Positions 26,773-34,170 of a DNA stretch of 64,000 nt are shown in pieces. The number at the start of each line of letters is the position of its first letter. Positions within the stretch are counted from its first letter, which is position 1. The notes under the pieces were generated by a model. The model searched no databases, had not been told where the DNA came from, and was given only the letters and a program-made list of their open reading frames with translations. The stretch is from contig JBPBPL010000016.1 in assembly GCA_050954285.1 (NCBI GenBank), positions 1 through 64,000 of the forward strand, in the 5' to 3' direction. The position numbers were made by a program, and so were the translations under genes. The DNA is from Mucilaginibacter_A sp050954285. Its GTDB lineage: Bacteria > Bacteroidota > Bacteroidia > Sphingobacteriales > Sphingobacteriaceae.

Positions 26773-27663
26773 ATCGCTATCACGCATCAAATTTTCCTGG
26801 AAGTTGCCGCGCATTTAAGTTTTTCTAAAGCTTCCAAAGCTTTGTTTATCAGTCAGCCTGCGGTAAGCAAGCAGATTAAAATATTGGAAGATCAGTACAA
26901 ATTGGCTTTATTTGAACGCAAAGGCAACTCCATTTTAATTACCGAAGCCGGACAAAAGCTTTACCAGTATTTGCTGGAAGCGCGTGAAATAGAGAAGAAA
27001 ATCGAGTTTGATCTGTTAACCCTAAGTAAAGGAGCGGATGCTTCCGCTTTTTTAAAATTAGGTGCAAGCACAACTATTGCCCTGTACGTTTTGCCTTCAA
27101 TTCTATCCGGTTTTCAGGAAAAATTTCCCAATATCGATATCCAATTGGTCAACCGAAATTCTGAAAACGTAATGAATGCTTTGTTGAATCATGAAATTGA
27201 TGTTGGTATTATTGAGGTGGAAAATAAACTGACCACCGTTTCTTACCAGCATTTTATGAATGATGAAGTCATTGCTGTTTGTTCTAAAAAAAGTTCTCTG
27301 GCCGGAAAAAGCTTAGCGATAGAAGAATTAAAAGCTGTTCCACTGGCTTTACGCGAACGTGGTTCGGGAACATTACACGCACTTTTGCACGAACTTGCAA
27401 ATCATCATATCAAACCATCAGATTTAAAAGTTAAAATTCGATTAGGCGGAACAGAAGCACTGAAAAACTTTTTACTGGCCGATGAATGCCTTGGGTTTTT
27501 GCCTCGTCCTTCTATTTCGCGTGAATTAAATTCGGGAGAACTGGTAGAAGTTCCGGTTGTCGGTTTACAAATTAAACGCGAGTTCTATTTTATCCGCAGA
27601 AAAGGAAGCGAAGAATATGGTTTAACAAAGCAATTTATTCGTTATTGCAAACAATCATTATAA
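26770..27663 (+). CDS. LysR family transcriptional regulator
   Basis: A 297-residue LysR-type regulator with an N-terminal winged helix-turn-helix (about residues 4-62: FLEVAAHLSFSKASKALFISQPAVSKQIKILE) and a periplasmic-binding-like effector domain (about 90-290). It resembles CysL/CbbR-type members. It sits between asd and threonine synthase in the same direction, so it could control one of them or an amino-acid/sulfur function. The target is not evident from sequence. Its start codon overlaps a sister-type repeat. Confidence 0.9.
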   Translation: MIAITHQIFLEVAAHLSFSKASKALFISQPAVSKQIKILEDQYKLALFERKGNSILITEAGQKLYQYLLEAREIEKKIEFDLLTLSKGADASAFLKLGASTTIALYVLPSILSGFQEKFPNIDIQLVNRNSENVMNALLNHEIDVGIIEVENKLTTVSYQHFMNDEVIAVCSKKSSLAGKSLAIEELKAVPLALRERGSGTLHALLHELANHHIKPSDLKVKIRLGGTEALKNFLLADECLGFLPRPSISRELNSGELVEVPVVGLQIKREFYFIRRKGSEEYGLTKQFIRYCKQSL

Positions 27664-27728
27664 CTTTTAATTATAGCTCATGCAATAATTATATATGCTT
27701 GGTAATAATGCGGCAGCTATTTTTGTAG

Positions 27729-28913
27729 ATGCAAACAACACTTCAAAGCATTTCCCTTGCTACTAATTTAATTTGCTCTAACTGTAAATTAAGTTACGAT
27801 ATACATCAGCTTCATACTTTTTCTCCCTGCTGCACCAAACCTTTTTTGGTAGAATATGATCTTTCTGCTGCTCCGGAAAAAGAGGAATTAAAAGATCGCC
27901 GCCAGGATATGTGGCGTTATCAGGAATTCTTACCTGTTTTCGAACCAGAAAATATCGTTTCTTTAGGAGAAGGATTTACGCCGACCCGTTTTTTTGAAAC
28001 TTTTGAAAACGTAAAATTTTATCTAAAAGACGAAAGCTATAATCCTTCCGGCTCTTTTAAAGCGCGTGGAATTGGCATGGCGGTTTCTAAAGCAAAAGAA
28101 TTTGGAATTACACATTGCATCGTACCAACTGCTGGAAATGCGGGTGGCGCACTCGCCGTTTTTTGTGCAAAAGCCGGCATTAAAGCAACCGTAGTAATGC
28201 CAAGCCATACGCCAGCAATTTTTATTCAGGAATGCGAATTGCACGGTGCAGAAGTAGTTTTAATCGATGGTTTGATTAGCGATTGCGGAAAAAAAGTAGC
28301 CGAAATTAAACAGCAAACCGGTGCTTACGATATTTCTACCTTAAAAGAACCTTATCGCATTGAAGGTAAAAAAACGATGGGTTATGAAATTGCAGAACAT
28401 TTTAACTGGCAGCTTCCTGATGTTATTATTTACCCAACCGGCGGCGGAACGGGTTTAATTGGTATTTGGAAAGCTTTTCAGGAAATGCAGCAAATGGGCT
28501 GGATTAACTGCGCTTTGCCAAGAATGGTTGCCGTACAATCTGAAGCTTGCCAGCCAGTTGTTAAAACGTATGCTTCTTTTACCGGACAAAAAAACGAGTA
28601 TGATCTTCCCGGAGCTTCTGTAGCAAATGGTTTGGCCGTTCCTTTTCCTTTCGGAATGGATTTGATGATGGAAGTTTTAACAGCATCCAACGGAACAGCA
28701 GTTGCGGTGAGCGAAGAAGATATTATCAACACAACCAAAAAAGCTGCCCGCGAAAAAGGCGTTTTGCTGGCACCGGAAGGTGCTGCCGTGTGGAAAGCAG
28801 CTCAGGATTTAATTAAAACAGGCTGGATTGCAGCAAATGAAAAAGTGCTGATTTTAAATACCGGAACTGGTTATAAATACCTTGATAATATTATTGAGCG
28901 CCCAAAAAGCTAA
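27729..28913 (+). CDS. thrC: threonine synthase (PLP-dependent)
   Basis: A 394-residue fold-type II PLP enzyme converting O-phosphohomoserine to threonine. The N-terminal 40 residues form a short zinc-ribbon-like segment (Cys16, Cys19, Cys34, Cys35), as in archaeal-type threonine synthases. The PLP lysine is K111 in NPSGSFKARG, and the phosphate is held by PTGGGTGLIG. The start at 27729 lies only 3 bp after a TATTTTTG element. An in-frame copy of the dispersed element lies at 28570-28592 (YASFTGQKN). It fits with asd upstream. Confidence 0.88.
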   Translation: MQTTLQSISLATNLICSNCKLSYDIHQLHTFSPCCTKPFLVEYDLSAAPEKEELKDRRQDMWRYQEFLPVFEPENIVSLGEGFTPTRFFETFENVKFYLKDESYNPSGSFKARGIGMAVSKAKEFGITHCIVPTAGNAGGALAVFCAKAGIKATVVMPSHTPAIFIQECELHGAEVVLIDGLISDCGKKVAEIKQQTGAYDISTLKEPYRIEGKKTMGYEIAEHFNWQLPDVIIYPTGGGTGLIGIWKAFQEMQQMGWINCALPRMVAVQSEACQPVVKTYASFTGQKNEYDLPGASVANGLAVPFPFGMDLMMEVLTASNGTAVAVSEEDIINTTKKAAREKGVLLAPEGAAVWKAAQDLIKTGWIAANEKVLILNTGTGYKYLDNIIERPKS

Positions 28914-29003
28914 ATTTAATAATATCTAAAACTAACTTTTTGGCCAACTGTATTTATTTTAATCAATTTAAAAAAAGCTGATTTTAATTTAAAATAAAAA
29001 GTT

Positions 29004-29588
29004 ATGGCTGATTTAAGTAATAAAAAAGTAGCAATATTAACCGAAGAAGGTTTTGAGCAAGTAGAATTAACAAGCCCGCAGCAGGCACTGAAAGATGCTG
29101 GTGCAACAGTGCACGTAATCTCTCCCGAAGGCGGCGAAATTAAAGCCTGGGACAAAACAGATTGGGGAATTACCATTACCGCCGATAAAAAACTGACCGA
29201 TGTGAGTCCCGATGATTACGATGCTTTGGTATTGCCAGGCGGCGTTTTAAACCCGGATAAATTGCGTCAGGATAAAGATGCGGTAGCTTTTGTTTCTGCG
29301 TTTTTAGATGAAGGAAAACCGGTTGCAGCGATTTGCCACGGGCCGCAAACGCTGATTGAAACCGGCATGATTAGCGGCAGAACAATGACCTCTTATCCAT
29401 CTCTACAAACGGATTTAAAAAATGCCGGTGTAAATTGGGTTGACGAGGAAGTGGTAACCGATCAGGGTTTGATAACCAGCCGTACACCGGATGATTTGCC
29501 TGCTTTCAACAAAAAAATGATTGAGGAAATTTTAGAAGGCCAGCACGATGTGCCGGAAGTGCACCATTCTCCGGGACAGGAAATCTAA
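29004..29588 (+). CDS. DJ-1/PfpI family protein
   Basis: A 194-residue class I glutamine amidotransferase-like protein of the PfpI/YhbO group, whose members act in glyoxal/stress deglycation or as chaperone-like proteins. It has the nucleophile elbow AICHGPQTLIE with Cys111, a conserved glutamate near E14-E15 (ILTEEGFEQVEL), and the ALVLPGGV strand-turn. Single gene with its own downstream terminator. Exact activity (glyoxalase, protease-like) cannot be read from the motif alone. Confidence 0.9.
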   Translation: MADLSNKKVAILTEEGFEQVELTSPQQALKDAGATVHVISPEGGEIKAWDKTDWGITITADKKLTDVSPDDYDALVLPGGVLNPDKLRQDKDAVAFVSAFLDEGKPVAAICHGPQTLIETGMISGRTMTSYPSLQTDLKNAGVNWVDEEVVTDQGLITSRTPDDLPAFNKKMIEEILEGQHDVPEVHHSPGQEI

Positions 29589-29591
29589 AAA

Positions 29592-29611
29592 AACATTGAT
29601 AAAAACAGTAT
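29592..29611 (-). repeat. sister element CTGTTTTTA-type
   Basis: ACATTGATAAAAACAGTATT, immediately after the DJ-1/PfpI gene and before its terminator. Confidence 0.6.
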
Positions 29612-29612
29612 T

Positions 29613-29646
29613 AAAAAAGCAGGATCAATAACGGTTCTGCTTTTTT
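29613..29646 (+). terminator. rho-independent terminator
   Basis: AAAAAAGCAG (29613-29622) and CTGCTTTTTT (29637-29646) are perfect 10-bp inverted repeats flanking a 14-base loop, ending in T6. Confidence 0.85.
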
Positions 29647-29666
29647 GTTGCTCTATATTTGCTTCA

Positions 29667-31145
29667 ATGTCGAACCCTAAAAAAGCAATTGTTATCGGTA
29701 CCGGAATTGCCGGAATTGCAACTTCCATCCGTTTGGCATTAAAAGGTTTTTCGGTAGAGGTTTTTGAAGCAAATAATTATCCCGGCGGAAAACTCGCAGA
29801 GATTAATCAGGATGGTTATCGGTTTGATGCCGGCCCGAGTTTGTTCACGATGCCGCAATATGTGGATGAATTGTTTCGGCTGGCCGGAGAAAAACCAAAT
29901 GCTTCTTTTACCTACCAAAAATTGGATTTAGTTTGCCGTTACTTTTATGAAGACGGAACCTGCCTTGACGCTTTTAACAACGAAAATATTTTTGCGGAAG
30001 AAATTAGCCGAAAAACAAACGATCAGCCGGAAACGATCAAAAAATATCTTCAAAACAGCAAGCGCATTTACCAGATTACCAATCATGTTTTTCTGGAAAA
30101 ATCATTGCACCGGCTCAAAACTTATTTAAACTGGCAAACGCTGAAATCAGTTTTAAGATTACGGCAAATTGATGCATTCCGCTCGATGCACCGCGCCAAC
30201 AATACTTTTTTTACCGACGAAAAAATGGTGCAATATGCGGATCGGTTTGCTACTTATAATGGTTCCAATCCTTACAAAGCTCCGGCAACGCTCAACGTTA
30301 TTCCGCATTTGGAACAGCATTTTGGTGCTTATTTTCCGGATGGCGGCATGTATCAGATTACGCTTTCTTTGATTGCTTTGGCCGAAAGATTGGGCGTAAA
30401 ATTCAATTATAATTCTCCGGTAAAAAAAATCATTATCGAAAAAAGGCAGGTAAAAGGAGTATTAGTGAAAGGTGAAACGGTTGCGGCTGATATCGTTATT
30501 TCTAATTCGGATGTTTATTTTACTTATAAAAAGCTGCTTTCAGATCATCCAAAATTGTTGCCAAAACGAATTTTAAAACAGGAACGGAGCAGTTCCGCCT
30601 TGATTTTTTATTGGGGAATTAATAAAACTTTTCCGCAGCTGGATTTGCATAATATTTTTTTCAGCGGAGATTATCAACAAGAGTTTGAGCATATCTGGCA
30701 GCAAAAAAACATCAGTAATGATCCTACTGTTTATCTTAACATCAGTTCTAAATACGAAGTGAAAGATGCTCCTGAAGGTTGCGAAAACTGGTTTACGATG
30801 ATTAATGTTCCGGCAAACCAGGGCCAGAATTGGGATAAATTGATTGCAGAAGCACGGGAAAATATCATCAAAAAACTCTCCAAAGCTTTGGGCGAAGACA
30901 TTAGCAAATTAATTGTTTGCGAAAGTATTTTGGATCCGCGCAGCATCGAAAGCAAAACCTCATCTTATCAGGGTTCTTTGTACGGAACAAGTTCTAACAA
31001 TCAGTTTGCAGCATTTTTACGGCATTCCAACAAATCTTCTAAAGTTAAAAATTTGTTTTTTTGTGGTGGAAGCGTGCATCCGGGCGGCGGTATTCCGTTG
31101 GCTTTGTTGTCAGCCAAAATTGTGAGCGACTGGGTTTCTGCCTAA
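29667..31145 (+). CDS. phytoene desaturase/CrtD-type carotenoid oxidoreductase
   Basis: A 492-residue flavin-dependent desaturase of the CrtI superfamily. It has the FAD site IGTGIAGIA (about residues 10-18), then FEANNYPGGKLAEINQDGYRFDAGPSLFTMPQ, and the C-terminal FAD-contacting FFCGGSVHPGGGIPLALLSAKI. In Bacteroidota such proteins are either phytoene desaturase or the hydroxycarotenoid 3,4-desaturase CrtD, and no other carotenoid gene is nearby to decide. An in-frame dispersed-element copy (29899-29925) encodes NASFTYQKL. TATATTTG lies 5 bp before the ATG. Confidence 0.85.
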   Translation: MSNPKKAIVIGTGIAGIATSIRLALKGFSVEVFEANNYPGGKLAEINQDGYRFDAGPSLFTMPQYVDELFRLAGEKPNASFTYQKLDLVCRYFYEDGTCLDAFNNENIFAEEISRKTNDQPETIKKYLQNSKRIYQITNHVFLEKSLHRLKTYLNWQTLKSVLRLRQIDAFRSMHRANNTFFTDEKMVQYADRFATYNGSNPYKAPATLNVIPHLEQHFGAYFPDGGMYQITLSLIALAERLGVKFNYNSPVKKIIIEKRQVKGVLVKGETVAADIVISNSDVYFTYKKLLSDHPKLLPKRILKQERSSSALIFYWGINKTFPQLDLHNIFFSGDYQQEFEHIWQQKNISNDPTVYLNISSKYEVKDAPEGCENWFTMINVPANQGQNWDKLIAEARENIIKKLSKALGEDISKLIVCESILDPRSIESKTSSYQGSLYGTSSNNQFAAFLRHSNKSSKVKNLFFCGGSVHPGGGIPLALLSAKIVSDWVSA

Positions 31146-31242
31146 ATAATTCTGCTTATTCGTAGGATTTGGAATCGATTAGATCGAAAATTGCATTTCA
31201 AAAATTACCTTTATCGTTTGAGTTTGTAATTTTATTATCCAA

Positions 31243-32589
31243 ATGAAACCTTACCAATGGCATATTTTATGGCGAATACTGCTTTTGCCGCTTACTTTTG
31301 GCACGGCGGCTTACGTAGGTTTTCATTTCGGTTTTCATTATGCAATACTGTTTTTACCGGTGTTTTTTTGGCAACTGAGTGATCTGTATTTTTTTCAGCA
31401 TAAAACCCACAAAGAGTTGCAGCAATTTGTAGAAGCGATCCATTACCGCGATTTTTCGCGTCATTTTGATGCCAAAAATACTTCGGCCAATTTGCAGGTG
31501 CTGCGCCAGGGTTTTAACGAGATCAACTCGACTTTTAAAACGATTTCGCGGGAGAAGGAAACGCAATATCAATACCTGCAAAAAATACTGGAACTGGTGG
31601 GCACGGGCATTATTTCTTACGAAGCATTGACTGGTAATGTGCAGTGGATGAACGAGTCGCTGAAAAATATGCTGCATTTGCCGTATCTCAAAACCATTCA
31701 TTCTCTGGAAAAACGAGATGAAGAATTATATCACGAAATCATCAATTTAAAAAGCAGCGAAACTAAAATTGCCACTGCTCGAACCGAAAAAACAACTTTC
31801 AAAATGCTGCTTTCGGCTACAGCTTTTCAAACGGAAGGAAAAGTTTTCCGGCTGATTGCTTTTCAGAATGTGGATGAGGCTTTGGATGAAACCGAATCCC
31901 GAGCGTGGCAAAAACTGCTTGGCGTGATGACGCATGAAATTATGAATTCTATCGCGCCGATTTCTTCTTTGGCGCATACTTTAAAAAACCGTTTGCAGGA
32001 AGCCAATGCTTCTTTTAGCACCCAAAAATCCGAACCGGCTTTGCTGGAAGATTTGGAACTGGGCATTGATACCATTCAGCGTAGGAGCGAAGGGCTGCTT
32101 AAATTTGCCGAAACTTATCGTAACCTCAATAAAATCACCACTTTAAATGTTGAAAAAATTTTTGTGCGGGATTTGTTCGAGAGCCTGAATACTTTGCTGG
32201 AACCAACTTTAAATCAGAAAAATATTGAGCTGGACATCATCCTGAAAGATCCGGCCATAACGATTGAAGTTGACCCGAATTTGATGGAACAGGTGCTGAT
32301 CAACTTACTGGTCAACGCGATTGAAGCGGTGAAAGATCAGCCCGAACCACAAATCGTTTTGTCGGCTTCGGTATTAAAGGATAAAAAAACAGTGCTAAAA
32401 ATAGCAGACAACGGCACAGGCATGTCCGAAGATGTGCAGGAACAAATATTCGTTCCGTTTTTCAGTACCAAAAAAACAGGTAGCGGTATCGGTTTGAGTT
32501 TATGCAAGCAGATTATGCTGCTGCATAAAGCGCATATTTCGGTACAATCGGTGGAAGGGGAAGGGACGGCGTTTTTGCTGGTGTTTTAG
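31243..32589 (+). CDS. membrane sensor histidine kinase (NtrY-like)
   Basis: A 448-residue sensor kinase. Two hydrophobic segments (about residues 8-52) anchor it, then a PAS-like region follows (LELVGTGIISYEALTGNVQWMN), then the dimerisation/phosphoacceptor helix with H231 in MTHEIMNSIAPISSLA, and the ATPase core with N-box LLVNAIEAV, G1 DNGTGM, F-box FVPFFSTK and G2 GSGIGLSL. No response regulator is adjacent, so its partner is elsewhere. An in-frame element copy lies at 32005-32029 (NASFSTQK). Not operonic with the following kinase-like gene. Confidence 0.92.
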   Translation: MKPYQWHILWRILLLPLTFGTAAYVGFHFGFHYAILFLPVFFWQLSDLYFFQHKTHKELQQFVEAIHYRDFSRHFDAKNTSANLQVLRQGFNEINSTFKTISREKETQYQYLQKILELVGTGIISYEALTGNVQWMNESLKNMLHLPYLKTIHSLEKRDEELYHEIINLKSSETKIATARTEKTTFKMLLSATAFQTEGKVFRLIAFQNVDEALDETESRAWQKLLGVMTHEIMNSIAPISSLAHTLKNRLQEANASFSTQKSEPALLEDLELGIDTIQRRSEGLLKFAETYRNLNKITTLNVEKIFVRDLFESLNTLLEPTLNQKNIELDIILKDPAITIEVDPNLMEQVLINLLVNAIEAVKDQPEPQIVLSASVLKDKKTVLKIADNGTGMSEDVQEQIFVPFFSTKKTGSGIGLSLCKQIMLLHKAHISVQSVEGEGTAFLLVF

Positions 32590-32631
32590 TTCAATTAATG
32601 TTTGTACTTTTAAGGATAAATAGATCAGAAA

Positions 32632-33198
32632 TTGCCAAATCTTTATATCATTTCGGGTTGTAACGGTGCTGGCAGAACAACCGCATCTTTCACTATTTTG
32701 CCTGAAATGTTCGATTGCAAAGAGTTTGTAAATGCAGATGAAATTGCCAAAGGTATTTCACCTTTCCAGCCTGAAAAAGTTTCTTTTTTAGCCGGAAGAA
32801 TTATGCTGGAAAGGATAAATGAACTTTTAGAACAAAACGTAGATTTTGCAATTGAAACCACTTTAACTACGCTTTCTTATCAGAAAACGATTGAATTGGC
32901 AAAGCGAAAAGGTTACCATATTACCTTATTGTTTTTTTGGCTGAATGACGTAAATTTAGCTGTTGAAAGAGTGAAAATGAGAGTTGCAGAAGGTGGCCAT
33001 CATATTCCGGAAGAAGTAATTGTTCGGCGTTATTATAAAGGAATTTACAATCTTCATACTACTTTTATAGGATTGAGTGATTACTGGACTGTATTAGATA
33101 ATTCCCATAAACTAAATACACTAGTTGCGGAAGGTATAACTACTACTGAAATTATTATTTATGATGCAGAAATATGGAAAATAATAAAATCGAAGTGA
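32632..33198 (+). CDS. zeta-toxin-type P-loop kinase with Arg in Walker A
   Basis: A 188-residue protein of the zeta-toxin/COG4185 'predicted ABC-type ATPase' family. The start is TTG at 32632 (MPNLYIISGCNGAG). Conserved features are NADEIA (about 34-39), the FLAGRIMLERI helix and AIETTLTT (about 73-80), which in zeta toxins binds the UDP-sugar or base. The Walker A motif reads GCNGAGRTT, with Arg14 where Lys is expected. Zeta toxins phosphorylate UDP-N-acetylglucosamine; activity here may be altered. The next ORF overlaps by 25 bp, suggesting a paired partner. Confidence 0.75.
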   Translation: MPNLYIISGCNGAGRTTASFTILPEMFDCKEFVNADEIAKGISPFQPEKVSFLAGRIMLERINELLEQNVDFAIETTLTTLSYQKTIELAKRKGYHITLLFFWLNDVNLAVERVKMRVAEGGHHIPEEVIVRRYYKGIYNLHTTFIGLSDYWTVLDNSHKLNTLVAEGITTTEIIIYDAEIWKIIKSK

Positions 33199-33365
33199 AA
33201 CGATTAATTGATCCAGCTATAGTTGAATTGAAGGAAAAGATAAAAATTGGTTTAGAATTATCTTTCAAAAACCTCGTAAAACATAAATGTCAAACCGGTG
33301 GTACTTTTGTTTTTTCTGAAAACGGTGTGATTAGAAAAATTAAAGCTGAAGATATAACAGAATAA
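33174..33365 (+). CDS. 63-residue protein coupled to the zeta-type kinase
   Basis: A small mainly helical protein (MENNKIEVKRLIDPAIVELK at the N-terminus) followed by a short strand-rich end (GGTFVFSENGVIRKIKAED). The ORF overlaps the kinase gene by 25 bp in another frame, so translation is probably coupled. I do not recognise a family. By position it could be an antitoxin or regulatory partner, although classical epsilon antitoxin is encoded upstream of zeta. Confidence 0.55.
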   Translation: MENNKIEVKRLIDPAIVELKEKIKIGLELSFKNLVKHKCQTGGTFVFSENGVIRKIKAEDITE

Positions 33366-33401
33366 TAATAAAACAATGTTTATTAAATAGAGGAAAGCCT
33401 T

Positions 33402-34079
33402 ATGCCGAAGGAACCAGATAATATTCAACATTATGAATTACTTAAAATCATATTAGATTTTATTGGAACAGTTATTTGGCCTATTATAATTGTCATCCTT
33501 GTTTCTTTGTTTAAAACTCAAATTCGCGAATTCTTTACAAGAGCAAAAAAATTAGAACTTCCGGGAGGGTTTTCAGTTGAAATTGAAAATGATATTCAAC
33601 AAGCAAAAGAATTAGCAACTGAAATTAAAACAGATAGGAAACCTGAAATTGAAAAATTTATAAAAGAAAAAGGAGTACGATTCCAAAGTGATGCTAATAT
33701 GAAAATGCTTCAATTAGGATTAACTCCCTCACCTAGTGGCCTTGATTTAAATTATTATAAATCTATAAGTGAAACAGATCCAAGATTGGCTATTGTTGGA
33801 TTGAGGTCAGACTTGGAAATTATGCTTAGAAATCTTGCAAAAGGATTTAGTATATCAATTAAAGAGAAAGATTCTGCAGCAAAAATTGTCTCACTATTAT
33901 ATGAAAATGGTGCAATTACGTCTAAACAATTTGAATTTATGAATACTTTATTTCGGATTGGAAATGCTGCAGCTCATGGCATTCAAATCTCTCGCGAGCA
34001 AACAATTGAAGTTTTAGAAATTGCTGAAGTTTTAGTCAAAGATTATATCGCTTGGCTCTACTGGGGATTTCGAAAATAA
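33402..34079 (+). CDS. membrane-anchored HEPN/DUF4145-like protein
   Basis: A 225-residue protein with one transmembrane helix (about residues 15-37, WPIIIVILVSLF), a linker, and a C-terminal helical domain with an R-x6-H motif, R185-IGNAAA-H192, followed by G. This N-x-x-A-H-G arrangement is typical of DUF4145/HEPN-like domains, some of which are RNases in toxin-antitoxin and defence systems. It starts 36 bp after the 63-residue ORF in the same direction, so it may form a three-gene unit with the zeta-type kinase. RNase activity is inferred. Confidence 0.55.
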   Translation: MPKEPDNIQHYELLKIILDFIGTVIWPIIIVILVSLFKTQIREFFTRAKKLELPGGFSVEIENDIQQAKELATEIKTDRKPEIEKFIKEKGVRFQSDANMKMLQLGLTPSPSGLDLNYYKSISETDPRLAIVGLRSDLEIMLRNLAKGFSISIKEKDSAAKIVSLLYENGAITSKQFEFMNTLFRIGNAAAHGIQISREQTIEVLEIAEVLVKDYIAWLYWGFRK

Positions 34080-34103
34080 ACAAATGGTTTACAGAAAATA
34101 CAA

Positions 34104-34133
34104 AAAAGGAGCTTCCCTTCGGAAACTCCTTTT
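34104..34133. terminator. bidirectional hairpin terminator
   Basis: AAAAGGAG (34104-34111) and CTCCTTTT (34126-34133) pair, with an inner TTCC/GGAA extension after one mismatch. It lies between two convergent genes and has A/T tracts on both sides, so it can serve both. Confidence 0.8.
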
Positions 34134-34141
34134 AAAATCAC

Positions 34142-34165
34142 ATACTTCTTTTACCACCTATTTTT
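34142..34165 (+). repeat. dispersed CTTCTTTTA element
   Basis: ATACTTCTTTTACCACCTA followed by TTTTTCAG, between the terminator and the end of clpB. Confidence 0.7.
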
Positions 34166-34170
34166 CAGTA

